DNA of 64,000 bases, taken from assembly GCA_022647565.1 (NCBI GenBank), contig JALCLA010000002.1:496001-560000 (forward strand), in the 5' to 3' direction. Shown here piece after piece: positions 48,679-56,450 of the stretch. The position numbers and the translations under genes were made by a program. The notes under the pieces were generated by a model, which was not told where the DNA came from, did no database searches, and saw only the letters and a list, made by a program, of their open reading frames with translations. Position 1 is the first letter of the stretch. Each line of letters begins with the position of its first letter. Origin of the DNA: Chiayiivirga sp. (lineage in GTDB: Bacteria > Pseudomonadota > Gammaproteobacteria > Xanthomonadales > Xanthomonadaceae).

Positions 48679-49311
48679 ATGAAGGTGGTCGAACTGCGGC
48701 ATCCGCTGGTGCAGCACAAGCTCGGGCTGCTGCGCGATCGTACGCTCGATCCGGTGCGCTTCCGCCAGCTCGCGGGCGAGGTCGGCATGATGCTCGCCTA
48801 CGAGGCCTGCCGCGACCTGCCGAGCGAGCCGACGCACGTGGATACGTGGAACGGGCCGCTCGACGTGGCCCTGGTGCGCGGCGACAGCGTCACCCTGGTG
48901 CCGATCCTGCGCGCCGGGCTGGGATTCCTCCCCGGCGTGCAGACCATGTTGCCGAATGCGCCGGTGAGCGTGCTCGGGCTGCGCCGCAACGAGGTCACGC
49001 TGGAGCCGGAAACCTACTACGAGCGCCTGGCCGAACGCATGGAGCAGCGCACGGCGCTGCTCCTCGATCCGATGCTTGCCACCGGCGGCAGCGCGGCAGC
49101 CGCAGCCGGCATCCTCAAGCAGGCCGGCTGTACCCGGATCAAGTGCTTGTTCCTGGTGGCGGCGCCGGAGGGCCTCGCGCGACTGCGAACCGAACATCCC
49201 GACATCGAGGTGTACGTGGCCGCGATCGACCAGGGCCTGGATGCGAATGGCTACATCCTGCCGGGCCTGGGCGATGCCGGCGACCGCTTGTTCGGCACGC
49301 CGGTGGACTGA
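48679..49311 (+). CDS. upp: Uracil phosphoribosyltransferase
   Basis: 210 residues from ATG 48679. Salvages uracil with PRPP to UMP. Motifs: LVPILRAGLGFLPG, the PRPP loop LLLDPMLATGGSAAAA, and AAIDQGLDANGYILPGLGDAGDR at the uracil-binding end. Complete, of normal length (208 in E. coli). Confidence 0.97.
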   Translation: MKVVELRHPLVQHKLGLLRDRTLDPVRFRQLAGEVGMMLAYEACRDLPSEPTHVDTWNGPLDVALVRGDSVTLVPILRAGLGFLPGVQTMLPNAPVSVLGLRRNEVTLEPETYYERLAERMEQRTALLLDPMLATGGSAAAAAGILKQAGCTRIKCLFLVAAPEGLARLRTEHPDIEVYVAAIDQGLDANGYILPGLGDAGDRLFGTPVD

Positions 49312-49332
49312 TCCGGCCCGCGGGCGTTCGCC

Positions 49333-49725
49333 TCAGGCCCTACGCGAAAGCCTTGCGTCCAGCCATTGCAGTGCATTCGCTCCGCGCGTCGCGAAGGTCA
49401 TGCTGCCCACGGCCACGCCCACCACGTTGGCCACCACGTCCGCGAGACTCGCGCTGCGCCACGGCACCAATGCCTGCAAGCCTTCGATGCCGACACCCCA
49501 CGCGACCAGGCCCGCGGCAGCGAGCATCAGGCCACGCCGCGTCGCGAACAGCATCGCTGCCCAGGCCGCCAGCAGCGCGTAGCCCAGCGCATGCTCGAGC
49601 TTGTCGAGATGATGCATCGATGCGGCCAGGCGCGGCAGCGGCACGAGGCAGATCACGACGCTGGCGACCAGGCCCAGCACCCACGCAGCGAGCCAGATCC
49701 GGGGAAAGCGGAAGGCCTTGAGCAT
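49333..49725 (-). CDS. VanZ-like family membrane protein
   Basis: 130 residues, four hydrophobic helices (~8-30, 43-62, 67-85, 93-112). The LDKLEHALGYALLA segment, plus a helix running GIEGLQALVPWRSASLADVVANVVG, is the VanZ-like signature. Its role is unknown outside the original teicoplanin-resistance context. It lies 8 bp after the methyltransferase gene, so probably co-transcribed. Confidence 0.88.
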   Translation of the reverse strand: MLKAFRFPRIWLAAWVLGLVASVVICLVPLPRLAASMHHLDKLEHALGYALLAAWAAMLFATRRGLMLAAAGLVAWGVGIEGLQALVPWRSASLADVVANVVGVAVGSMTFATRGANALQWLDARLSRRA

Positions 49726-49733
49726 CGCGTCGC

Positions 49734-50909
49734 TCAGAGCCGGTGACTCTGGTCACCGAAGGCGAACTGGTCGGTGGCATCGATGCCGCGCTGCAGCCCG
49801 ATCGCCTTGAAGCGTTCCCCCATGTCTCCCGGAAGGGTCAGGCGCTTGGCTTCGAGGTTGCGGCGGTGCTGTGCGACGGCATCGGCGCCGGCGAGTTGCA
49901 GTCGATCCTGCAGGCCATTGTTGAGCAGGAACGCGGCCTGCGACGCGAATCCCGCCAACTCGAAGCCGGCATGCAGCCCGGCTTCCGCCACCGCGGTGAA
50001 GTCGACGAAGGCGGTGAGATCCTGCAACCCCGGCAGATGGAACGGATCGGCGTGGGCGCGATGGCGGTAGTGGCAGACGAGCGTGCCCTCGCGTCGTTCC
50101 GGCAGGTAGTACTCGCTGCGCGGATAGCCGTAGTCGACGAACAGCGCGAGGCCGCGGTCGAGCGTGCCGCACACGGCCTGGATCCAGTACGGCAGCTGCG
50201 GCAGGACCTCGGAACGATAGCCGTCCTCGAACGCGCGCCCCAGGCTGCGCTCGATGTGCCGTACCGCGCCGCCCACCAGCAGGTCGGCGGGGCGCAGCCG
50301 CACGGTGAAATCGCCGGACGCATCGAGCGCCACGTGCTCTTCCATCACCTCGCCTTGCGCGAGCGAGAATCGCGTGGTCGGCAAGGCATCCAGCACTTCG
50401 TTCGCGAACAGCACGCCGCGCCAGGGCTGCTCGGGCGGGCGATCGATCCATTCGATCCGCGCGAACACCGCGGCTTTGAGTGCCGCGTGGAGGCGGGTGC
50501 GCTGGCGTTCGCGCAGGTCGGCGCTGGGTTCGAGGATGCGGTAGGCGCGCGGCAAGGCGTGGCGCGCGTCCAGCGCGCGCAACACGTCCTGGGCGAAGGC
50601 GCCGCTGCCGCCCCCGAGTTCGACGAAATCACTCTCCGGGCCGATGCCGCGCAACACCGGCGACACCGCCTCGGCCACGCATTGGGCGAACTGCGGCCCG
50701 AGTTCGGGCGCGGTCACGAAATCGCCCGCCACACCGAACTTGGTGCTGCCCGCGCTGTAGTAGCCCAGACCCGGCGCATACAGCGCCAGCTCCATGTAGC
50801 GTGAAAACGGAATGCTGCCGCCTTGCGCGCGGATGTCGGCGCGGATCAGGGCACGCAACTGCTCGCTGTGCGCCAGCGCCGCAGGATCGGGCGGGGGAAG
50901 TGGGTTCAT
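49734..50909 (-). CDS. Class I SAM-dependent methyltransferase, MidA/NDUFAF7 family (DUF185)
   Basis: 391 residues from ATG 50909. SIPFSRYMELALYAPGLGYYSAG, then KFGVAGDFVTAPELGPQF and VELGGGSGAFAQDVLRAL (SAM motif), and VLFANEVLDALP. In eukaryotes the homologue methylates an arginine of complex I subunit NDUFS2; a bacterial protein-arginine role is likely but untested here. Confidence 0.92.
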   Translation of the reverse strand: MNPLPPPDPAALAHSEQLRALIRADIRAQGGSIPFSRYMELALYAPGLGYYSAGSTKFGVAGDFVTAPELGPQFAQCVAEAVSPVLRGIGPESDFVELGGGSGAFAQDVLRALDARHALPRAYRILEPSADLRERQRTRLHAALKAAVFARIEWIDRPPEQPWRGVLFANEVLDALPTTRFSLAQGEVMEEHVALDASGDFTVRLRPADLLVGGAVRHIERSLGRAFEDGYRSEVLPQLPYWIQAVCGTLDRGLALFVDYGYPRSEYYLPERREGTLVCHYRHRAHADPFHLPGLQDLTAFVDFTAVAEAGLHAGFELAGFASQAAFLLNNGLQDRLQLAGADAVAQHRRNLEAKRLTLPGDMGERFKAIGLQRGIDATDQFAFGDQSHRL

Positions 50910-51036
50910 GTTGGCGCTGCCGGGGCTCTGCGGTCAGGATACGGGGCGAGGCGACGTTTCGATCTCGGCCCGCTGACGGAACGCGGGCGAAACCGGGCTA
51001 CGTCGGCCTCGTTCCCCGCAGTCTATCGGAGCCGCG

Positions 51037-51777
51037 ATGCCCGCTTCCCGCCCCGTTGCCCTGATCACCGGCGCCGCCAAGCGCGTGGGCGCGCAGATCG
51101 CGCGACGCCTGCATGGCGCCGGCTACGACCTCGCCCTGCATTGCCGCGCCTCGACGCGCGAGATCACCGCGTTGCGCGACGAGCTTGAAGCGCAGCGCAG
51201 CGACAGCACCCTGCTGTTGCAGGCCGAGTTGGCCGACACCGCGGGGCTGCCCGACCTGCTCACAGCGACACTGGCGCGGTTCGGACGCCTCGACGCCCTG
51301 CTCAACAATGCCTCGGCCTTCCATCCCACGCCGCTGGGTTGCGCCACCGAGGCCGACTGGGATGCCTTGTTCGCCTCGAACGCGAAGGCCCCCTTCTTCC
51401 TTGCGCAGGCCGCGGCACCAGCCTTGCGCGAAGCGCGCGGCGCCATCGTGAACCTGGTGGACATCTACGCCGAACGGCCGCTGCGCGGCCACACGATCTA
51501 CTGCATGGCGAAAGCGGCACTGCACATGATGACTGCGTCGCTGGCGCGCGAACTCGGCCCGGAAGTGCGGGTCAACGGCGTTGCACCGGGGGCGGTGCTG
51601 TGGCCGGAGCAGGGCACGCCCTATACCGACCAGGATGCGCTGATCGCCGCCACCGCGCTGCAACGCGCCGGCTCGCCCGACGACGTGGCCGATGCGGTGC
51701 TGTTCCTGCTGCGCGATGCACGCTACGTCACCGGCCAGGTGCTGCGCGTCGATGGCGGCCGCAGCCTGTCGATATGA
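51037..51777 (+). CDS. folM: Pteridine reductase / dihydromonapterin reductase (SDR)
   Basis: 246 residues from ATG 51037. SDR with ITGAAKRVGAQIARRLH (cofactor loop; the Arg after Lys favours NADPH), NNASAFHPTPLG, and the catalytic Tyr-x3-Lys in IYCMAKAALHMM, ending VTGQVLRVDGGRSLSI. The GAAKRVG-NNAS-DGG wording fits the pteridine reductase/FolM group. It would reduce dihydropterins or dihydrofolate, consistent with folB/folK nearby on the other strand. Its stop overlaps the next start by 4 bp. Confidence 0.87.
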   Translation: MPASRPVALITGAAKRVGAQIARRLHGAGYDLALHCRASTREITALRDELEAQRSDSTLLLQAELADTAGLPDLLTATLARFGRLDALLNNASAFHPTPLGCATEADWDALFASNAKAPFFLAQAAAPALREARGAIVNLVDIYAERPLRGHTIYCMAKAALHMMTASLARELGPEVRVNGVAPGAVLWPEQGTPYTDQDALIAATALQRAGSPDDVADAVLFLLRDARYVTGQVLRVDGGRSLSI

Positions 51778-52514
51778 GACCGATTCGGCACCGCCACGCA
51801 TGGAATCGGGCCGGCCTGATGCTGGTCCTGGCCCTTGCCGCGTGCGCGCCGTGGCCGCCGCTCGCCGCGCAGGATCGCGCCGAAGCCGCCGCCCAACGCG
51901 TGACGCCACGCCTGCAACGCGATCTGGCGGAAGCAGGCCTGCGCCTGGGAGCCGCGCCGTATCTTCGCGTGTTCAAGCTGGAGGACGAACTGGAGCTGTG
52001 GCTGGCCACGGACCAGGGCTACCGCCTGTTCCGGCGCTATCCGATCTGTGCCTGGTCGGGCGAACTCGGCCCCAAGCTGCGGCAAGGCGATGGACAGGCC
52101 CCGGAAGGTTTTTATCGGGTGCGGCGCGGACAGATGAACCCGGCCAGCCGCTATCACCTGTCGTTCAACCTCGGCTATCCCAATGCCTACGACCGGCAAC
52201 ATGGCCGCACCGGAGACTTCCTGATGGTGCACGGCAACTGCGTTTCCATCGGCTGCTACGCGATGGGCGACGCCGCGATCGAGGAGATCTACACGCTGAT
52301 GGGCGCGGCCTTCGCGCTTGGTGTGCGCGACATCCCGGTGCACGCCTTCCCCTTTCGCTTCGATCGCATCGACGCGCCCGCACGACTGGCCGATCCGCGC
52401 TGGGGCGAGTTCTGGCAGGAACTCAAGTCCGGCTTCGATGCGTTCGAACGCGACCGCCTGCCTCCGGAGATGGCCGCGGTGCACGGCCACTACCGCGTGG
52501 TGCCGCGCTCCTGA
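51774..52514 (+). CDS. L,D-transpeptidase (YafK/ErfK-type catalytic domain), lipoprotein-like
   Basis: 246 residues from ATG 51774. The N-terminal ALAACAPWPP looks like a lipobox (Cys24). The YkuD catalytic signature is complete: MVHGNCVSIGCYAM with His153 and the nucleophile Cys161. The surrounding layout (GLRLGAAPYLRVFKLEDELELWL, LGPKLRQGDGQAPEGFYRV) is that of the E. coli YafK/DpaA group, which cuts or makes links at diaminopimelate. It acts on peptidoglycan or attached lipoproteins in the periplasm. Coupled to folM by ATGA, which seems functionally incidental. Confidence 0.9.
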   Translation: MRPIRHRHAWNRAGLMLVLALAACAPWPPLAAQDRAEAAAQRVTPRLQRDLAEAGLRLGAAPYLRVFKLEDELELWLATDQGYRLFRRYPICAWSGELGPKLRQGDGQAPEGFYRVRRGQMNPASRYHLSFNLGYPNAYDRQHGRTGDFLMVHGNCVSIGCYAMGDAAIEEIYTLMGAAFALGVRDIPVHAFPFRFDRIDAPARLADPRWGEFWQELKSGFDAFERDRLPPEMAAVHGHYRVVPRS

Positions 52515-53005
52515 TCGAGCCGCAACGATGCCGTCGCGAGTGATGCGGCGGAGTCGGGGTGCGCCTTCCAGAGTTCAGCCAGGGTGCGCTTCGATACGGG
52601 GTGGGGGAAGTCGGGTGCCAGATCGCACAGCGGCTTCAGCACGAAGGCATGCCGGAGTTCCGGTCGCGGCAACTCCAGATGTCCCGGTCCCTTCAGCACC
52701 AGGTCGTCGTAGAACACGAGGTCGACATCGAGTGTGCGCGAGGAAAATCGCGGCACGTCGCGTCGCCGGCCCTGCGTGTCTTCCAGTGCATGCAGCCAGG
52801 CATCCAGCGCCACCGGGTCGAGATCGCTGTCGAGCACGGCCGCGGTATTGAGGAAGTCCGGGCCCTCGAAGCCGACTGCAGGCACGCGGTATACCGGCGA
52901 GAACCGCACCGCACCGAAGCGCGCGCGCAAGGCGTGGGCGGCAGCGGCCAGATGGGCTTCTGGATCGAGGTTGGAGCCGAGGCTGAGGTAAGCCCGCCCC
53001 ATCAT
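52490..53005 (-). CDS. folK: 2-amino-4-hydroxy-6-hydroxymethyldihydropteridine pyrophosphokinase
   Basis: 171 residues from ATG 53005 (or 53002). LSLGSNLDPEAHL, FSPVYRVPAVGF, PDFLNTAAVLDS, and the HPPK signature SRTLDVDLVFYDD. Transfers pyrophosphate from ATP to the pterin in folate synthesis, the step after FolB. TGATG overlap with folB couples translation. The last 25 bp overlap the convergent transpeptidase gene. Confidence 0.95.
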   Translation of the reverse strand: MMGRAYLSLGSNLDPEAHLAAAAHALRARFGAVRFSPVYRVPAVGFEGPDFLNTAAVLDSDLDPVALDAWLHALEDTQGRRRDVPRFSSRTLDVDLVFYDDLVLKGPGHLELPRPELRHAFVLKPLCDLAPDFPHPVSKRTLAELWKAHPDSAASLATASLRLDQERGTTR

Positions 53006-53355
53006 CAGCGGCTGCGTTCGATGATCACGCCCACCGCGCGCGCGCCACGCACCGCACCCGGCTTGCTCAGCTTGAGTCGAACCCGAGCCACGTTGAATTC
53101 CTTCAACACCAACTCGGTGCAGCGTTCGGCCAGGGTTTCCACCAGACCGAAGTCCGAGGCCGAGACATACTGGATCAGGCGCTTGCTCACCGCCTTGTAG
53201 TCCAGCGTATCGGCGATGTCGTCGCTTGCCGCCGGCTTGCGGTTGTCGAAACCCAGCTCCAGATCGAACACCAGCGGTTGGCGGATCTTGCGCTCCCAGT
53301 CGTAGATCCCGATCAGGGCTTCGATCTCCAGGCCTTCGATGAAGACGATGTCCAT
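53005..53355 (-). CDS. folB: Dihydroneopterin aldolase
   Basis: 116 residues from ATG 53355, two bases after the tsaD stop. IVFIEGLEIEALIGIYDWERKIRQPLVFDLEL opening; catalytic Glu22-type position in YDWE and the conserved Lys in VRLKLSKPGA. Converts dihydroneopterin to the hydroxymethyl pterin used by FolK. Order tsaD-folB-folK on one strand indicates an operon. Confidence 0.95.
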   Translation of the reverse strand: MDIVFIEGLEIEALIGIYDWERKIRQPLVFDLELGFDNRKPAASDDIADTLDYKAVSKRLIQYVSASDFGLVETLAERCTELVLKEFNVARVRLKLSKPGAVRGARAVGVIIERSR

Positions 53356-53357
53356 GC

Positions 53358-54389
53358 TCAATCCACCGTTGCCAGTGTCGCCATGTCCCAGCGCGGTCGC
53401 ACCGCCACCGTGGCATCGTCATGCTGCCCGGCCTGCAAGCGCAGCGCGCCCGCCAGCGCGATCATGGCGCCGTTGTCGGTGCAGAACACCGGGCGCGGAA
53501 AGGACACGCGCGCGCCGCGGCGCTGCGCCATCGCGGCAAGCCTTTCGCGCAGGCGCTTGTTCGCGCCCACGCCACCGGCCACGATCAGGCAGCGGTCACC
53601 GGTTTCCACCAAGGCGCGCTCGCACTTGATCGCCAGCGTTTCCACCACCGCGTCCTCGAAGCCACGCGCGATGTTGGCACGGGTCTGGTCACTACGATCG
53701 CCTTGTTGCCAGGCCAGCAGCACCTGGGTCTTGAGCCCGGAGAAGCTGAAGTCGAGGCCGGGCCGATCGGTCATGGGGCGGGAAAACCGGTACTTGCCTG
53801 GCTCACCTTGTTCGGCCAGTCGCGCCAGGTGCGGCCCGCCCGGGTAGGGCAGGCCCATGAGTTTGGCGGTCTTGTCGAAGGCCTCGCCGGCGGCGTCGTC
53901 CAGGCTCTCGCCCAGCAGGCGATAGCGCCCGATGGCCTCCACCGCGATCAACTGGGTATGCCCGCCCGAAACCAGCAGCGCCACGAAGGGAGGCTGCAGC
54001 GGCCCGTGGGCCGGGTCGACTTCTTCCAGCAGGGGAGCCAGCAGGTGGCCTTCCATGTGGTGCACGCCGATCGCCGGCACGTCCAGGGCCCAGGCCAGCG
54101 CCCGCCCGGCCGCGGCCCCGACCAGCAAGGCCCCGACCAGACCCGGCCCCGAGGTGTAGGCCACGCCATCCAGCTCGGCGAGGGACAACCCGGCCTCGTC
54201 CAGGGTCTGACGGACCAGGGGCAACAGCTTGCGCACGTGGTCACGGCTGGCCAGCTCCGGCACCACCCCGCCGTACTCGGCGTGCAAAGCCACCTGGCTA
54301 TAGAGCGCGTGCGCGCGCAGCCCGGCAACGGTGTCGTAGACCGCCACCCCGGTTTCGTCGCAGCTGGTTTCGATGCCGAGAACGCGCAT
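53358..54389 (-). CDS. tsaD: tRNA N6-adenosine threonylcarbamoyltransferase TsaD
   Basis: 343 residues from ATG 54389 ([20 protein letters not shown]). Metal site HMEGH (111-115); [38 protein letters not shown] at the end. Completes t6A37 formation on ANN-decoding tRNAs with TsaB, C and E. Diverges from rpsU, the usual arrangement of the gammaproteobacterial macromolecular-synthesis locus. Confidence 0.97.
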   Translation of the reverse strand: MRVLGIETSCDETGVAVYDTVAGLRAHALYSQVALHAEYGGVVPELASRDHVRKLLPLVRQTLDEAGLSLAELDGVAYTSGPGLVGALLVGAAAGRALAWALDVPAIGVHHMEGHLLAPLLEEVDPAHGPLQPPFVALLVSGGHTQLIAVEAIGRYRLLGESLDDAAGEAFDKTAKLMGLPYPGGPHLARLAEQGEPGKYRFSRPMTDRPGLDFSFSGLKTQVLLAWQQGDRSDQTRANIARGFEDAVVETLAIKCERALVETGDRCLIVAGGVGANKRLRERLAAMAQRRGARVSFPRPVFCTDNGAMIALAGALRLQAGQHDDATVAVRPRWDMATLATVD

Positions 54390-54452
54390 GATTCGGGAAT
54401 GGCGGGGCGGAGGTGGGAATCCCGGCTCTCGGGGCAAATCAGTCACTTGGAC

Positions 54453-54482
54453 TTGCACCGCGCAGGGGCTGGCGCGTATCAT
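54453..54482 (+). promoter_or_regulatory. Putative sigma-70 promoter of rpsU
   Basis: TTGCAC (54453-54458), an 18-bp spacer, TATCAT (54477-54482). The predicted start near 54489 gives a ~43-nt leader before ATG 54532. Located in the 142-bp gap shared with divergent tsaD. Confidence 0.5.
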
Positions 54483-54531
54483 ACGCGGCTCGCCCGTGAC
54501 CTCGGGCGGAAATCTGAATTCCGGAGCATCC

Positions 54532-54747
54532 ATGCCTAGCGTCAAAGTCCGCGAGAACGAGCCTTTCGAGTTTGCCCTGCGCCGCTTCAAGCGCACCTGC
54601 GAAAAGGCCGGTGTTCTGGCCGAAACCCGCAAGCGCGAGTTCTACGAAAAGCCCACGCAGGAGCGCAAGCGCAAGGCCGCCGCCGCGGTGAAGCGCCACC
54701 TGCGCCGCGTCTCGCGCGACGTCACCAAGCGCCAGCGTCTGTATTGA
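54532..54747 (+). CDS. rpsU: 30S ribosomal protein S21
   Basis: 71 residues from ATG 54532 ([27 protein letters not shown]), lysine/arginine-rich, ending VTKRQRLY as in E. coli S21. First gene of the rpsU-yqeY-dnaG locus. S21 helps the 30S subunit bind natural mRNA starts. Confidence 0.98.
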   Translation: MPSVKVRENEPFEFALRRFKRTCEKAGVLAETRKREFYEKPTQERKRKAAAAVKRHLRRVSRDVTKRQRLY

Positions 54748-54770
54748 TTTAGTCCGCGGGTCCTTCCGCA

Positions 54771-54869
54771 AAAGCCCGCACGTCCTTGTGCGGACTTTCC
54801 AGGAAGCCGGCCCGCGCGCTGCAACCGTTGCGACCTGAAAGCCGGCCCGCGCGAGCGAAGCCGGCTTTC
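54771..54869 (+). terminator. Two successive hairpins after rpsU
   Basis: First: CCGCAC (54776-54781) with GTGCGG (54788-54793), extended by flanking AAAG/CTTT. Second: GAAAGCCGGC (54837-54846) with GCCGGCTTTC (54860-54869), followed by a short T-containing run. They could attenuate transcription so that S21 is made in excess of the downstream primase, as in the E. coli operon. The block GAAGCCGGCCCGCGCG is also repeated within the gap. Confidence 0.55.
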
Positions 54870-54922
54870 GGTGTTTCTGTGATCGGAAAATCCGGCCCCG
54901 CCCGAACCCGAGGAATGAACCC

Positions 54923-55369
54923 ATGAGCCTCAAGCAACAACTTACCGACGACATGAAGGCCGCGATGAAGTCCGGCGAGAAGGATCGCCTCGGCGTCATC
55001 CGCCTGATCAACGCCGCGATCAAGCAGCGCGAAGTGGATGAGCGCATCGAGATCACCGATGCCATCGTCACCGCCGTGCTGGAGAAGATGGTCAAGCAGC
55101 GCAAGGACTCGATCTCGCAGTTCGAAGCCGCGCAGCGCGAAGACCTCGCCGCGGTCGAACGCTTTGAGCTGGGCGTGATCCAGGCCTACCTGCCGGCGCA
55201 GATGGATGCCGCCGCGCTGGAAGCCGAAGTCGGCAAGGCCATTGCCGAGTCCGGCGCGCAGGGCGCGACCGACATGGGCAAGGTGATGGGCGTGCTCAAG
55301 CCGCGCATCGCGGGCAAGGCCGACATGGGCCAGGCCTCGGCGCTGGTAAAGAAGCTGCTCGCGGGCTGA
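54923..55369 (+). CDS. GatB/YqeY domain protein
   Basis: 148 residues from ATG 54923. SLKQQLTDDMKAAMKSGEKDRLGVIRLINAAIKQREVDER at the start and KVMGVLKPRIAGKADMGQASALVKKLL at the end are the YqeY pattern, related to the tail of the amidotransferase GatB. Small helical protein, possibly tRNA-linked; real function unknown. Its position between rpsU and dnaG is typical. Confidence 0.92.
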   Translation: MSLKQQLTDDMKAAMKSGEKDRLGVIRLINAAIKQREVDERIEITDAIVTAVLEKMVKQRKDSISQFEAAQREDLAAVERFELGVIQAYLPAQMDAAALEAEVGKAIAESGAQGATDMGKVMGVLKPRIAGKADMGQASALVKKLLAG

Positions 55370-55453
55370 TATCGACGGGCCGGATGCACGAGTACCGCGA
55401 AGGGCCGGCAGCATTCACCGAGCGCGGCGACTGCTGCGTGCTAGAGTGACCAC

Positions 55454-55669
55454 ATGAACACCCAGTTCGATGTGGTGATCGAACGCGACGCCGATGGTTA
55501 CTACGTGGCGTCCGTTCCGGCTCTGCGTGGTTGCCACACGCAGGCGCGTTCGCTGGACGAACTCATGGCGCGCGTGCGCGAAGCCATCGAGTTGTGTCTG
55601 GAAATCGAGAACAGCCCGACCGAAGTCTTGGATTTCGTCGGCGTCCAGCGCATCAGCGTCGCGCGGTGA
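55454..55669 (+). CDS. hicB: HicB-family antitoxin
   Basis: 71 residues from ATG 55454. FDVVIERDADGYYVASVPALRGCHTQARSLDELMARVREAIELCLE is the compact HicB fold. There is no added DNA-binding domain, so autoregulation may depend on the HicA-HicB complex or be absent. Overlaps hicA by 4 bp. Here the antitoxin precedes the toxin, the order opposite to E. coli hicAB. Confidence 0.9.
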   Translation: MNTQFDVVIERDADGYYVASVPALRGCHTQARSLDELMARVREAIELCLEIENSPTEVLDFVGVQRISVAR

Positions 55670-55890
55670 CGACGTTTCCCAGCCTGACCGGCAAAGCTCT
55701 GATCGCGGCCCTCAAACGAGCCGGCTTCGACCTCGTCCGCGTCAAGGGAAGTCATCACTATGTGCGCCATCCCGATGGCCGCACCACCGTGGTGCCGGTG
55801 CATGCCGGCGAATCCATCGGACGCGGACTGCTCGCCAAGATCCTGCGTGACGTCGAGATGGACCCTACGACGCTGCACAACTACCTGTAA
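55666..55890 (+). CDS. hicA: HicA-family mRNA interferase toxin
   Basis: 74 residues from GTG 55666, whose GTGA overlaps the hicB stop. The double-stranded-RNA-binding-like fold has the catalytic histidine in VRVKGSHHYVRHPDG (His30/31) and the terminal ILRDVEMDPTTLHNYL. Cleaves mRNA when free of HicB. Embedded in the rpsU-dnaG locus. Confidence 0.92.
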   Translation: MTTFPSLTGKALIAALKRAGFDLVRVKGSHHYVRHPDGRTTVVPVHAGESIGRGLLAKILRDVEMDPTTLHNYL

Positions 55891-55897
55891 CGACGCC

Positions 55898-56386
55898 ATG
55901 ACCCCGACCCTCCGTCACGCCACGTGCGACGACATCGCGCTGATTCTGGAACTCATCCGCGAACTGGCCGAGTACGAAAAGCTCGCGCATGAAGCGGTCG
56001 CGGATGCCGCGTCGCTCGAACGCGACGTGTTCGGTCCGCGCCCCTATGCCGAAGTCGTCGTTGCGGAAGCCGGGGGTGAACCCGCCGGATTCGCCCTGTT
56101 CTTCCACAACTACTCGACCTTCCTCGGCAAGCCGGGCCTGTATCTGGAAGACCTGTTCGTGCGGCCGCGCTTTCGCGGCCTGGGGCTGGGCAAACGTCTG
56201 ATGCAGTTCCTCGCGCACACCGCAGTCGAGCGCGGCTGCGGCCGCTTCGAGTGGTCGGTACTGGATTGGAACGCGCCGTCGATCGCGTTCTACCGTTCGC
56301 TCGGCGCGCGCGGCATGGACGAGTGGACGGTGCAGCGGGTGGATGGTGAGGCGCTGCTCGCACTTGCTCAGGCCACGCCCCGGTAG
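55898..56386 (+). CDS. GNAT acetyltransferase, spermidine/diamine N-acetyltransferase-like
   Basis: 162 residues from ATG 55898. The string GFALFFHNYSTFLGKPGLYLEDLFVRP followed by RGLGLGKRLMQFLA and WSVLDWNAPSIAFYRSLGA is close to the SSAT/diamine acetyltransferase group. It would acetylate polyamines or related small amines using acetyl-CoA; exact substrate uncertain. 7 bp after hicA. Its stop codon lies inside a GTAG repeat end. Confidence 0.88.
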   Translation: MTPTLRHATCDDIALILELIRELAEYEKLAHEAVADAASLERDVFGPRPYAEVVVAEAGGEPAGFALFFHNYSTFLGKPGLYLEDLFVRPRFRGLGLGKRLMQFLAHTAVERGCGRFEWSVLDWNAPSIAFYRSLGARGMDEWTVQRVDGEALLALAQATPR

Positions 56387-56441
56387 AACCGGGCTTGCCC
56401 GGCTTGGGCATCGCGCGTCAGCGGGGCAAGCCCCGCTCTAC
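56383..56441. repeat. GTAG-bounded palindrome pair (REP/SMAG-like, head-to-head)
   Basis: GTAG (56383-56386) followed by the hairpin CCGGGC-TT-GCCCGG (56389-56402); then the mirror unit AGCGGGGC-AA-GCCCCGCT (56420-56437) ending CTAC (56438-56441). GTAG plus an adjacent short hairpin is the design of REP-type repeats mobilised by RAYT transposases, such as the SMAG repeats of Stenotrophomonas. Two units face each other over an 17-bp centre. No RAYT gene in the window. Confidence 0.75.
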
Positions 56442-56450
56442 AATTCGGGC

